From the NCBI GenBank assembly GCA_004356985.1, contig SMXQ01000124.1:1-38628 (forward strand): a stretch of DNA of 38,628 nt, in the 5' to 3' direction. Below the pieces are notes generated by a model. The model was given only the letters and a program-made list of their open reading frames with translations. It did not search any database and was not told the DNA's origin. A program made the position numbers and the translations under genes. Every line of letters starts with the position of its first letter. Within the stretch, counting starts at the first letter, position 1. The DNA is from Alphaproteobacteria bacterium. GTDB taxonomy: Bacteria; Pseudomonadota; Alphaproteobacteria; SMXQ01. Positions 10,501 to 17,627 of the stretch are shown here, piece by piece.

Positions 10501-11049
10501 CACCTCCACGTAAAGCCGGTCTCCGAACAGGCCCATGAGGCGGGCCAGCGCCGATTCCGCCTCCTCGGCCCGGTTCTCCAGCAGATGCCGCCCGACGGTG
10601 CCCTCGGGCCCCGCGGTCAGGGCGATCAGGCCGGCGTTCATGTGGTCCAACGCCGCAAGGGAAACCTGGGGCGTCTCTCCCGCGGGGGTCTCCAAATGGG
10701 CCTTGCTCACGAGCTCAAGGAGATGGCCGTAACCCACCTCGTCCTTGACCAACAGCACCAGCTTGTCGGGTTCCGGCCGGCGCTGGCCGGCGCCATTGGC
10801 CGGGGCCGGCCCGGCATCGGCGCCTTCCCTGGCGATGGCGAGTTCGCAGCCGATGATGGGCTGCACGCCGGCGCCGATCATGGTGGTGGAGAACTCCAGC
10901 GCGCCGAACAGGTTGCGGGTATCGGTCACGGCGAGGGCCGGCATCCGGTGGCCGCGGCAAAGCTCGGCCAACTGGGGAATTTTGATCGCGCCTTCGAGCA
11001 GAGAATAGGCCGAATGGACCCGGAGATGGACAAAATCGGCGTGGGCCAT
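7549..11049 (-). CDS. dnaE: DNA polymerase III alpha subunit
   Basis: Replicative polymerase subunit of 1166 residues, the normal length for DnaE1. An N-terminal PHP domain begins HADFVHLRVHSAYSLLEGA. The polymerase core has SGAGSVVSWALTITDLDP and the catalytic pair in MPDFDIDFCQD (about residues 415-425). The fingers and tau-contact region contain FGVMIYQEQVMQIAQELSGY and GYGFNKSHAAAYAL. An OB fold is near residues 990-1070 (LAGTVISKKERTSARGNRFAF). The ATG at 11049 follows a strong GAGGAGA. It is separated from lolD by a 283-base regulatory gap, so it probably has its own promoter. Confidence 0.97.
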   Translation of the reverse strand: MAHADFVHLRVHSAYSLLEGAIKIPQLAELCRGHRMPALAVTDTRNLFGALEFSTTMIGAGVQPIIGCELAIAREGADAGPAPANGAGQRRPEPDKLVLLVKDEVGYGHLLELVSKAHLETPAGETPQVSLAALDHMNAGLIALTAGPEGTVGRHLLENRAEEAESALARLMGLFGDRLYVEVMRHGVADEESIEEAMIDLAYAHDLPLVATNEVFFSEVGMFEAHDALLAIAEGVHVADPERRRLTPTYRFRTPAEMKALFADLPEAIANTLVIARRCAFASPERAPILPPFAGAGRSEAQELRAQAEAGLEARLSGAVFADSMDEAARKAAARPYGERLKFELGVIEAMGFPGYFLIVADFIRWAKEAGIPVGPGRGSGAGSVVSWALTITDLDPLRFGLLFERFLNPERITMPDFDIDFCQDRRDEVIAYVQRKYGADRVAQIITFGKLQARAVLRDVGRVLAMPYGQVDRICKLVPNNPANPVTLAKAIDGEPLLQTMRDEDETVAKLMDIALKLEGLYRHASTHAAGVVIGDRALSELVPLYRDPRSDMQVTQFSMKYVEAAGLVKFDFLGLKTLTVLAETLALVNRRRAGDGEAAVALESLPLDDPATYAMMAKGETIGVFQLESSGMRDVLRNLKPDCFEDIIALVALYRPGPMDNIPRYIARKHGREKPDYLHPSLEGILKETFGVMIYQEQVMQIAQELSGYSLGGADILRRAMGKKIKSEMDRQRQTFIDGAVARGVEGHTARHIFEQVDKFAGYGFNKSHAAAYALIAYQTAWFKANYPVEFMAASMTLDMGNTDKLNIFRQELDRLGIALLPPDVNASTARFAVEVVAGARAIRYALGAVKGVGVAAMESLVAERDKGGPFATLLEFADRCDQKVVTKRQVENLVSAGTFDGLNPNRAQVLASVGELTQRAQAAASERASGQGSLFDGESDRETTASRYAEVAPWPAMERLRHEFEAIGFYLSAHPLDAYGSRLERLHVVRASALLGQLGAGGDVRLKLAGTVISKKERTSARGNRFAFVQMSDPSGIFELTVFSEILGRSRDLLEAGTNVLVSADARREGEGMRLTAQAIEPLDAAIAHAAPGLKVTVSAAEALERLRDIMAHAAGGKGEVDLIIGLESGEEVEIEIPGRYAVSPAAIADLRAVPGIAEVREI

Positions 11050-11060
11050 GGGGTCTCCTC

Positions 11061-11086
11061 GCGCGGGTCAAAGGCGCGGGTCAAAA
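11061..11086. repeat. 13-bp tandem duplication at the dnaE ribosome-binding region
   Basis: GCGCGGGTCAAAG (11061-11073) is followed immediately by GCGCGGGTCAAAA (11074-11086), identical in 12 of 13 bases. It lies about 12-37 bases upstream of the dnaE start and would be in the 5' untranslated region. It looks like a small local duplication. Confidence 0.7.
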
Positions 11087-11161
11087 TGCTCCGGGGTCAC
11101 CTCCCGGCGAGGCATATTGATTCCACACCCATGCCCGGGGGGCAACTCCATCTTGGGGATT

Positions 11162-11193
11162 TTTTCCACACATCCCCATTATCTTGTGGATAA
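11162..11193. promoter_or_regulatory. DnaA-box pair upstream of dnaE
   Basis: On the minus strand TTATCCACA (plus 11185-11193) is a perfect match to the DnaA-box consensus TTATNCACA. A second, facing site TTTTCCACA (plus 11162-11170) differs at one base. The perfect box immediately precedes GATAAT on the minus strand, which could serve as a -10 element for dnaE. The location 113-144 bases before dnaE suggests initiator-dependent control of polymerase synthesis. The consensus match is seen; the regulatory role is inferred. Confidence 0.45.
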
Positions 11194-11225
11194 AAGCCGT
11201 GCCTGGCGGCCGTCACAAAAAGATT

Positions 11226-11308
11226 GTCATGCCCCGGCTTGTCCGGGGCATCCATTTGGTGCGTTCACCGGATGAGCGAGAGATGCCCCGCATAAAGCGG
11301 GGCATGAC
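11226..11308. repeat. Pair of REP-like palindromes (ATGCCCCG hairpins)
   Basis: Two perfect hairpins with 9-base arms lie 31 bases apart: ATGCCCCGG/CCGGGGCAT with loop CTTGT (11229-11251) and ATGCCCCGC/GCGGGGCAT with loop ATAAA (11283-11305). The outer bases GTCATGCCCCG and CGGGGCATGAC also make the whole unit an inverted repeat. Elements of this kind are dispersed between genes in many alphaproteobacteria. Being just past the lolD stop they may also end or stabilise the lolD transcript, although no U-run follows. Confidence 0.75.
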
Positions 11309-11332
11309 GATAGATGGGGTCGGCACGACCAC

Positions 11333-12040
11333 TCAGGCGGCGGCCAGGCGCCCGTCGGCGAGGGTGACGGTGCGGTCCATGGCGGCGGCGAGAACCGGGT
11401 TGTGGGTGGCGATCAGGGCGGCGCGGCCGGTGTTCCTCATCACCTCGATGAAGACCTTGAACACTTGGTCGGCGGTCGCCGGGTCGAGATTCCCGGTGGG
11501 CTCGTCGGCCAGCAGGAGATCGGGTTGGTTGGCAAACGCCCGGGCGATGGCGACGCGCTGCTGCTCGCCGCCGGAAAGCTCTCCGGGCCGGTGGTCCAGT
11601 CTTTCGCTAAGCCCCACCAGGGCGAGAAGTTCGCGCGCCCGCGCCCGCGCCGCCGCCTTGCCCCTTCCCGCGATCAGGGCCGGCAGCATGACGTTTTCCT
11701 CGGCCGAGAACTCCGGAAGAAGATGATGGAACTGGAAGACGAAGCCCAGGCGATCGCGCCTGAGACGGGTGCGCGCGCCATCGTCGAGGGCGCTGACGGG
11801 CTGCCCCGCGAGCCATAGATCCCCCGAAGTCGCCTGTTCCAACAGCCCGGCGATATGCAGAAGGGTCGATTTGCCGGAACCCGACGGACCGGTGAGCGCG
11901 ACGATCTCGCCGGCACTAATTTCCAGGTCGACGCCCTTCAGCACATCGAGCCGGGCGGTACCTTGGCGATAGCCGTGGGCGATCCCCGCTAATTTGAGGG
12001 CGGGCGCCAACCCATCGCCGGGCCTGGCGGGCTCACTCAT
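11333..12040 (-). CDS. lolD: Lipoprotein-releasing ABC transporter ATP-binding protein LolD
   Basis: ATPase of the Lol system that extracts outer-membrane lipoproteins from the inner membrane. It has 235 residues with Walker A GPSGSGKST (51-59), the Q-loop in FVFQFHHLLPEF, the ABC signature LSGGEQQR (155-162), Walker B LLLADEPTGNLD with catalytic Glu180, and the switch His213. The FHHLLPEFSAEENVMLPALI stretch is typical of LolD rather than other MacB-like ATPases. Its start overlaps the permease gene by 8 bases. The gene is followed by REP-like hairpins. Confidence 0.95.
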   Translation of the reverse strand: MSEPARPGDGLAPALKLAGIAHGYRQGTARLDVLKGVDLEISAGEIVALTGPSGSGKSTLLHIAGLLEQATSGDLWLAGQPVSALDDGARTRLRRDRLGFVFQFHHLLPEFSAEENVMLPALIAGRGKAAARARARELLALVGLSERLDHRPGELSGGEQQRVAIARAFANQPDLLLADEPTGNLDPATADQVFKVFIEVMRNTGRAALIATHNPVLAAAMDRTVTLADGRLAAA

Positions 12041-13280
12041 AGCGCAGCGCCTCCACCGGATCGAGCCGTGCCGCGCGCAAGGACGGGTACAGGGTCGCCA
12101 GGAACGACAGCACCAGGGACATGATTACCACCACCACCACCTCGCCGGGGTCTATTTTCGCCGGAAGTTGGGACAGGAAATAGATCTCGGCGGAAAATAG
12201 GTCGGTCCCGGTCAGGCTCTCGATCCAGCCGCGAATGGTTTCGATGTTCGCCGCGAAGGCGATCCCGAGGACCGCCCCGATCGCCGTGCCAACGACCCCC
12301 ACCGAAGCGCCGGCCATGAAGAAGATCCGCATCACCGCGCCCTTGGTGGCGCCCATGGAGCGCAGGATGGCGATGTCGCGGCCCTTCTCCTTGACCATCA
12401 TGATCAGCCCGGAAATGACGTTCAGCGCGGCGACCAGGATGATCAAGGTGAGGATCACGAACATGACGTTCCGTTCCACCTTGATGGCCGTGAAGAAGCT
12501 GGAATTGACCTCCTGCCAGTCACGCAGGCGCACGCCCGCGCCCAACGCCCCGCGGATGGCCGCCTTGGCGGCGGCCACGGCGTCGACATCCTCGATGGTC
12601 ACGTCGATGACGCTGGCCCGCCCCTTCTGCCTGAAGAAGATTTCCGCCGCCGCGAAAGGCATGTAGATGAAATTGGCGTCGTATTCATACATGCCCACCT
12701 CGAACAACCCCACCACGCGGTAGGCCTTGGAACGCGGCATGGTGCCGAAGGCGGTGGCATTGCCCGACGGCGACACCAAGGTCAGCCGGTCGCCCACCTT
12801 CAGGCCGAACCGCCGGGCGAAACGGGTGCCGATGAGCACCGTGGAACGGCCCTTGAAATCAGCCAAGGCGCCGCTCTTGATGTTTTGGGCAATGATGCGC
12901 TTGCGGGCGAGGTCTTCGGGCCGCATGCCCTGAACCATGACTCCGGCGGCCTTATTGCCGATGGTCGCCATGGCCTGGCCGGTGACCAGCGGCATCGCCT
13001 CCTTGACCCCGTCCACTTTCTTGATCCGGGCGACGACGTCCAGGTAATCATCGAGCGGTTGCGGCGTGCCGTAGACGATGATGTGGCCGCCCACGCCGAG
13101 GATGCGGGTCAGCAGTTCCTGGCGAAAGCCGTTCATCACCGCCATGACGATGATCAGGGTGGCCACGCCCAAGGATATGCCGGCCAGGGAAAACCCGGTG
13201 ATCACGGAAATGAAGCCTTCCCGCTTGCGCCCCCGCAGGTAGCGAAACGCGACCGTTCGCTCGAAGGTGTCAAACGCCAT
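12033..13280 (-). CDS. lolC: Lipoprotein-releasing ABC transporter permease (LolC/LolE family)
   Basis: Inner-membrane permease of the Lol exporter, 415 residues. One membrane helix follows the N-terminal FERTVAFRYLRGRKREGFISVI motif of LolC/E proteins. A large periplasmic domain spans about residues 50-270, and three helices follow in the C-terminal FtsX-like domain, which contains VKEKGRDIAILRSMGATKGAVMRIF. Only one permease gene is present, so the exporter is presumably a homodimer, as usual outside gammaproteobacteria; the name lolC versus lolE is a convention. It sits nine bases after proS and overlaps lolD. Confidence 0.93.
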   Translation of the reverse strand: MAFDTFERTVAFRYLRGRKREGFISVITGFSLAGISLGVATLIIVMAVMNGFRQELLTRILGVGGHIIVYGTPQPLDDYLDVVARIKKVDGVKEAMPLVTGQAMATIGNKAAGVMVQGMRPEDLARKRIIAQNIKSGALADFKGRSTVLIGTRFARRFGLKVGDRLTLVSPSGNATAFGTMPRSKAYRVVGLFEVGMYEYDANFIYMPFAAAEIFFRQKGRASVIDVTIEDVDAVAAAKAAIRGALGAGVRLRDWQEVNSSFFTAIKVERNVMFVILTLIILVAALNVISGLIMMVKEKGRDIAILRSMGATKGAVMRIFFMAGASVGVVGTAIGAVLGIAFAANIETIRGWIESLTGTDLFSAEIYFLSQLPAKIDPGEVVVVVIMSLVLSFLATLYPSLRAARLDPVEALRYE

Positions 13281-13289
13281 GGCGCCGCC

Positions 13290-14621
13290 TCAGCCGCCCG
13301 CCGCGTCGGTCAGCCGGGCTACGGCCTGGTCCAGGGTCACGTTCTCATCGACGCTTCCATCCCGGCGCTTGAGCTCGACCTTGCCCTCCTTCAGGCCGCG
13401 CGGGCCGATCACCAGGCGCCAGGGAAGACCCACCAGGTCGGCATCGGCGAACTTGACGCCGGGCCGCCCGTCGCGGTCGTCGTACAGGACATCGACACCG
13501 GCCGCCAAAAGCTTGGCGTAAATATCCTCGCAGGCCGCGTCGCAATCGGCGTCACCGGCGCGCAGGTTGATCAGCGCCAGGTCGAACGGCGCCACCGCAT
13601 CGGGCCAGATGATGCCGTCTTGGTCATGGCTGGCCTCGATGATCGCCCCCACCAGGCGCGAGACGCCGATGCCGTAAGACCCCATCTCGACGGTGATCTC
13701 CTCGCCCTCGGGCCCGATCACCTTGGCGCCCAGGGGTTCGGAATACTTGGTGCCGAAAGTGAACACCTGGCCGACCTCGATGCCGCGCCCCTGGCGGCGC
13801 CGCGATTCCGGCACTTGGGCCTCGAAGGCCGCCGGGTCGTGGCGGTCCTCGGTGCGGGCATAGAATTGCATGGCGCCGCGCACCACCGCGTCCAGCTTCT
13901 CGGGATCGTCGTAATCGATTCCCTCCAGTTCCATGGGTTTGAAATCGGCATCCCAGAACACCCCGCTTTCGCCGGTATCGGCGAGAACGATGAACTCGTG
14001 GGAAAGGTCGCCGCCGATGGGTCCGGTCTCGGCTTCCATGGGAATGGCGTCGATCCCCATGCGCCGGAAGGTCTTGAGGTAGGCGACGAACATCTTGTTG
14101 TAGGAATGGCGCGCGGCCTGGGCGTCGAGATCGAAGGAATAACAGTCCTTCATGAGGAATTCGCGGCCCCGCATGACGCCGAAGCGCGGCCGCACCTCGT
14201 CACGGAACTTCCACTGGATATGGTAGAGCAGCTTGGGCAGATCGCGATAGCTGCGCAATGTGGAAGCGATTATATCGGTGAGCATTTCCTCGTTGGTGGG
14301 GCCATAGACCAGGCCGCGGCCGTGGCGGTCGGTGATGCGCAGCATTTCCGGGCCGTAATCGTCGTAGCGGCCCGAGCGCTGCCATAATTCCGCCGGCTGC
14401 AAGGTCGGCATCAGCATTTCCTGGCACCCCGCCCGGTCCTGCTCCTCGCGGACGATAGCCTCCACCTTGCGCAAGACCCGGAGCCCCAAGGGCAGCCAGG
14501 AATAGATGCCGGCGGCCATTTGCCGCACCATGCCCGCGCGCAGCATCAGGCGGTGGGAGACGATCTCCGCTTCCTTGGGGGTTTCCTTGAGGGTGGGAAG
14601 GTAAAAACTGCTGAGGCGCAT
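13290..14621 (-). CDS. proS: Prolyl-tRNA synthetase
   Basis: Charges tRNA-Pro (class II synthetase, cytoplasm). From ATG 14621 ([18 protein letters not shown]) it has 443 residues, the short alphaproteobacterial form that lacks the editing insertion of the E. coli enzyme. Class II motifs are visible: motif 2 in [21 protein letters not shown] (about residue 140) and motif 3 in [20 protein letters not shown]. The anticodon-binding domain ends the protein. A further ATG at 14654 would add 11 residues with no family similarity. The proS-lolC-lolD-dnaE order is common in alphaproteobacteria. Confidence 0.96.
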   Translation of the reverse strand: MRLSSFYLPTLKETPKEAEIVSHRLMLRAGMVRQMAAGIYSWLPLGLRVLRKVEAIVREEQDRAGCQEMLMPTLQPAELWQRSGRYDDYGPEMLRITDRHGRGLVYGPTNEEMLTDIIASTLRSYRDLPKLLYHIQWKFRDEVRPRFGVMRGREFLMKDCYSFDLDAQAARHSYNKMFVAYLKTFRRMGIDAIPMEAETGPIGGDLSHEFIVLADTGESGVFWDADFKPMELEGIDYDDPEKLDAVVRGAMQFYARTEDRHDPAAFEAQVPESRRRQGRGIEVGQVFTFGTKYSEPLGAKVIGPEGEEITVEMGSYGIGVSRLVGAIIEASHDQDGIIWPDAVAPFDLALINLRAGDADCDAACEDIYAKLLAAGVDVLYDDRDGRPGVKFADADLVGLPWRLVIGPRGLKEGKVELKRRDGSVDENVTLDQAVARLTDAAGG

Positions 14622-14727
14622 TCGTCCTGCCGTCCTTGGGTGCCGGTTCCGCATCCCGGTGGGCGCGGCGCAAAGACTTTAGGCAATGCCCCTGGAAACT
14701 GCAATGCGCGAAGGAGCCCCCGACCAA

Positions 14728-15189
14728 TCAGGGCGTCGGGCCGGAACCCCGTTTCTGGCACGCCCGCACCATGGCGTGGTGTTCCGCCGATGTCAGCGGT
14801 TCGCCGTTGAACCAGGCGCGGCCGTCCTTGATGCGAATGCGTGCCGTGCCGACCTTAACGTGATCAAGTTCATAGAGCTTGGAATTCGCCGGCAATCCAT
14901 AGCGTTCGCCCATATCAATCTGAACCGGGATATCGACCGTGTCCGGCATCTTCAGCCTGGGCCGGCCGCCGAGATCGGCGGGCACGACGGGCCGGCCACG
15001 CACATCGATTCCGGGCGCGTATTCGACGCCCGAAGCGGGGACATGGGCCACCAGGGCGCTGCAATCGGCTCGGGTGATGATGACGGTTTGCGCCGCCGCC
15101 GGGTTGGCCACCCAGCACAACAGCGCGACCAAAGCTGCCTTGATCCAAATTACCCGCCATGGGGGCCGAGCGGCATGCAACGGGTTCAT
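14728..15189 (-). CDS. Exported protein of unknown function
   Basis: From ATG 15189 the product is 153 residues with a clear signal peptide: a basic N-terminus, a hydrophobic core (WIKAALVALLCWVA) and a likely cleavage after NPAAA. An upstream ATG at 15237 would add 16 residues and bury the signal. The mature part has two Cys (in ADCSALVAH and RACQKR) that could form a disulfide, and the phrase VEYAPGIDVRGRPVVPADLGG, which I associate with conserved hypothetical proteins of Rhodospirillales but cannot name. It is probably periplasmic. It lies 106 bases upstream of proS. No function is proposed. Confidence 0.75.
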   Translation of the reverse strand: MNPLHAARPPWRVIWIKAALVALLCWVANPAAAQTVIITRADCSALVAHVPASGVEYAPGIDVRGRPVVPADLGGRPRLKMPDTVDIPVQIDMGERYGLPANSKLYELDHVKVGTARIRIKDGRAWFNGEPLTSAEHHAMVRACQKRGSGPTP

Positions 15190-15322
15190 GGCGCCATGAT
15201 CCCCGCATTGGGTTAAAAACTCTGTAAGGGCACTCATCCCTCAACCTGCGCGTCGAGCGGTTGAGACGACAACCCCAAGCGAATTTGAGAGCGTCGCCGC
15301 GCAGGCACGCACTCCGTTTTCT

Positions 15323-15976
15323 TCAGGGCCCAGGGTGCGTCGGCACGTCGGGTTCCCAATTGGGTGGGCTTACCTGTTCCGTGAAATCCGTGAAGTTGAT
15401 ATTAAAGGAAATGCTGATGCGGCGCTCGTTACTGGTGTTAACAGGGACCGAATGGGTCAGCCAAGAAGGAAATAGCAGCAACAGTCCCTCCTCGACCTCG
15501 CTATTCACGTAAACGTAGTTGTGTTCGTTAATCTTCTCGAAAACGGGGGTCAAGACATGGATTTGATATCGCGGGTCGTGGAACGTGATCCGGTGGCCGC
15601 CCTGCGGGACCGTGACGTAATAGACCGCGCTCAGAAAATTATTAGGGTGATTGTGCACATTGTGGCTGCTGCCCGGCGGGCCGATATTTGCCCAGCATCC
15701 AGTAATTTTCACGTCTTTGTGTTTTATGGAAAGGGCCCTGATTACCTCGTTGACGGCATTCATGAAATAGCCGTTTAGCTCCTCCATTTCGGGCAGGGTG
15801 TGCAAGTCATGCTCGGTCTGCCAACCGCCCGTGGGAATTTGGCCAGGTGCCGCAGCGATCAGCTGATCTAACTTATTTCGGAGCCTGGTGTTTATGGGGC
15901 CAGAAGAGTCCGCCGGTATCTGGAACGACCAAATCGTGGTCGGAAACAGAGGTAACGTTTTCTTGGTCTGAAACAT
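15323..15976 (-). CDS. Putative 2OG-Fe(II) oxygenase, TIGR02466-like
   Basis: A 217-residue protein resembling the small 2-oxoglutarate/iron oxygenase family TIGR02466. The jelly-roll signature is visible: CWANIGPPGSSHNVHNHPNN (His105, His108 and His110), then FLSAVYYVTVPQGGHRITF with HDPR (His133-Asp134), and near the end LLFPSWLTHSVPVN with His175 followed by Arg186, which would bind 2-oxoglutarate. Members are common in marine bacteria and phages; substrates are generally unknown. It is visibly AT-richer than its neighbours and has its own flanking gaps, which suggests lateral acquisition. Confidence 0.8.
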   Translation of the reverse strand: MFQTKKTLPLFPTTIWSFQIPADSSGPINTRLRNKLDQLIAAAPGQIPTGGWQTEHDLHTLPEMEELNGYFMNAVNEVIRALSIKHKDVKITGCWANIGPPGSSHNVHNHPNNFLSAVYYVTVPQGGHRITFHDPRYQIHVLTPVFEKINEHNYVYVNSEVEEGLLLLFPSWLTHSVPVNTSNERRISISFNINFTDFTEQVSPPNWEPDVPTHPGP

Positions 15977-16348
15977 CCGGCATGCACCCGATTAAAAGTT
16001 TCCGGCATGGTCGATAAAAAGCAGATGCGACCATTTGGTACAAGGACTAGTTATTGTTAATGCCAAAAAGCCAAAAACTCGAACCGGGCAGCAACCTGAC
16101 GTGAAATTGTAGCCTGAAGCCGTCCACACAAGACAGTAGGTTAACGGCATCTCGCCAGTCGGCCTGCCTCTCGGGGGGACTTCGGCCCCCTTCCTTTTTT
16201 TGCCACCCAAATTAGCGCCGGACGGGTCGTGACGGGCCGGGACGGGAATTTACGGTTGAAGGAACCGGCAACGGCCCATCAAGTCCATCAGACACCTGCG
16301 GACGCGGGCCGGAACCGCGTCACCACCACGCCGGGCATGAAACGCCCC
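15977..16348. other. Gene-poor stretch between the oxygenase gene and tag
   Basis: About 370 bases without a convincing gene. The first part is AT-rich and could hold the promoter of the oxygenase gene. A short minus-strand open frame (15992-16210) includes the terminator stem and has no recognisable domain, so I leave it out. At 16221-16246 GACGGG recurs three times at exactly 10-base steps. A plus-strand terminator (16173-16201) implies a transcript entering from the left, possibly a small RNA. Confidence 0.5.
16173..16201 (+). terminator. Intrinsic terminator on the plus strand
   Basis: A run of G (16173-16178), a loop ACTTCGG and CCCCC (16186-16190) make a five-pair GC stem, followed by TTCC and seven T. 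This is a good rho-independent terminator for rightward transcription. No plus-strand protein gene lies upstream, so the transcript it ends is unknown. Confidence 0.65.
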
Positions 16349-16900
16349 TCACCAACCGCCCGGCGGCGATGCCCGCATCCAGGCGGGGGGGAGCGCGGCG
16401 ATTTCCCGGCCCACGGGACAATCGGCATCATGGGCGCCCGGCAGGGTGCCGATGGACATGAAAAACTCGTTCACCACTTCGGGCCCCATGAACACGAAGG
16501 TTTTCCGCATGACTTTGACCCAATCGGCGAGGCGGATAGGATGGTTGGCCTCGATCCAGGCGGCCAGGCCGCCATGGCTTTCGCGGATAGCCAAGATGCG
16601 CCGGGCGTTTTCGATCACCGCCTCGATCTTGCGCCGGTTGCGGATGATGCCCGCATCGCCTAGCAGGCGCGCCACTTCGGGCGCCCCGTAGCGCGCCACC
16701 GTCGATGGGTCGAAACCCTCGAAAGCGGCGTGAAGCGCCGCGCGCTTTTTCAGGATCAACAGCCAGGACAGCCCCGCCTGGTTGATTTCTAGGGCCATCC
16801 GTTCCAAAAGCACGTCGTCGCGGTCCACCGGGCGGCCATATTCATGGTCATGGTGGGGACCATGAACCGGGTGCCCCTTGGCGATCGTGCAATAGCTCAT
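16349..16900 (-). CDS. tag: DNA-3-methyladenine glycosylase I
   Basis: Removes 3-methyladenine from alkylated DNA in base excision repair. From ATG 16900 the protein has 183 residues. The zinc-snap ligands of the Tag family are all there: Cys4, His17 (in HHDHEYGRP) and the C-terminal HDADC pair. The helix-hairpin core follows with GLSWLLILKKRAALHAAFEGFD, AGIIRNRRKIEAVIENARR and VMRKTFVFMGPEVVNEFFMSIG. The start overlaps the VOC gene stop by 4 bases (ATGA), so translation is coupled. A longer in-frame reading upstream to 17149 is out-of-frame sequence of the VOC gene. Confidence 0.93.
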   Translation of the reverse strand: MSYCTIAKGHPVHGPHHDHEYGRPVDRDDVLLERMALEINQAGLSWLLILKKRAALHAAFEGFDPSTVARYGAPEVARLLGDAGIIRNRRKIEAVIENARRILAIRESHGGLAAWIEANHPIRLADWVKVMRKTFVFMGPEVVNEFFMSIGTLPGAHDADCPVGREIAALPPAWMRASPPGGW

Positions 16901-17301
16901 GTGGAATAGAGCTTGCCGTCGGAAGGCCCCTTGAATTCCACCACGTTGCCGTCGGGGTCCTTGAAATAGATATTGGGCCCCCGTCCTTCGGCGCCATAGC
17001 CGGTGCCGGCCTTGACGATGGGCGCGCCGGCGGCCTCGAGCCGGCCGCGGATGGTTTCTTCGTCGTAAGGATCGATGCGAAAACAGAAATGCTCGAGGTT
17101 GCGGCCGGGCAGGTCCCGGTCGTCCACCGGCACGATATCGACCAGGCATTGGCCGGCCCTGAGCTGAATCATGCCGCTCTCGGTCTCACGTTCGATCTTG
17201 AGGCCGACCACATCTTGGTAAAATCCGGCCAACCGCGCCGTGTCTCCGGTCCGAAGGACCAGATGATCGATGAACTTGACTGAAAAATCGGGTGCGTCCA
17301 T
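16897..17301 (-). CDS. VOC-family (glyoxalase/dioxygenase superfamily) protein
   Basis: A 134-residue single-domain protein with two beta-alpha-beta-beta-beta modules. The start, FIDHLVLRTGDTARLAGFYQ, gives a metal His at about 13. Further probable ligands are the His in LEHFCFRID and the Glu in GNVVEFKG near the C-terminus; IYFKDPDGNVVEF is the classic VOC ending. The substrate cannot be deduced. In related genomes this locus may carry methylmalonyl-CoA epimerase, but the sequence here reads more like a glyoxalase- or fosfomycin-resistance-type VOC protein. The 4-base overlap with tag suggests joint expression. Confidence 0.85.
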   Translation of the reverse strand: MDAPDFSVKFIDHLVLRTGDTARLAGFYQDVVGLKIERETESGMIQLRAGQCLVDIVPVDDRDLPGRNLEHFCFRIDPYDEETIRGRLEAAGAPIVKAGTGYGAEGRGPNIYFKDPDGNVVEFKGPSDGKLYST

Positions 17302-17334
17302 TTCGGCACTCCTCGTTGGCTCGCCTGCCTTGGC

Positions 17335-17568
17335 TCACTCGCGGAAACTGACCAGGTCCGATTCGATAATCCAGTAAATCACCCCCCAGATCAATGTCGC
17401 AATGGCGGTGGTGACCGCGGCCTTAATCCACATCCTGGGGTGCTCCGGCGCGCTTTCCACGTGACCCGGTTCAACGGTTTCCGGCGCCCGGTTGCCGAAC
17501 GGCAGCACGGTGAACAGCACCAGCCACCAGACGATGACATAGACCATGGCTCCGGTGAAAAGGCTCAT
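17335..17568 (-). CDS. DUF1467 family small membrane protein
   Basis: A 77-residue protein with two predicted membrane helices: MVYVIVWWLVLFTVLPF near the N-terminus and a second from about residue 48 (IKAAVTTAIATLIWGVIYWII). The pattern of an FTVLPFGNR-like motif followed by a PEHPRMWIK linker matches DUF1467, a family almost confined to alphaproteobacteria and usually found next to the RNase J gene, as here (rnj ends 59 bases upstream). Function is unknown. Confidence 0.88.
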   Translation of the reverse strand: MSLFTGAMVYVIVWWLVLFTVLPFGNRAPETVEPGHVESAPEHPRMWIKAAVTTAIATLIWGVIYWIIESDLVSFRE

Positions 17569-17627
17569 CTGGGCGGTCCCGCCTGGTCAAGGGGGTGGCC
17601 GGGTGCGGCCCCCGGTCCAAGTCGCCA

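Noticed and set aside
8248-11193. Very long open frame (981 codons) on the plus strand
   Set aside because: It lies antisense to dnaE, and its low-complexity His/Gln/Gly-rich translation is typical of the complement of GC-rich coding sequence.
12033-13280. Single Lol permease as a novel exporter
   Set aside because: One LolC/E-type permease per genome is the usual state outside gammaproteobacteria.
14719-14740. Hairpin CCCGAC/GTCGGG around the exported-protein stop codon as a terminator
   Set aside because: Only six pairs, it spans the stop codon and lacks a T-run.
15992-16210. 72-codon minus-strand open frame
   Set aside because: It includes the terminator stem and T-run as its first codons (GGKKRKG) and has no domain; more likely a non-coding region.
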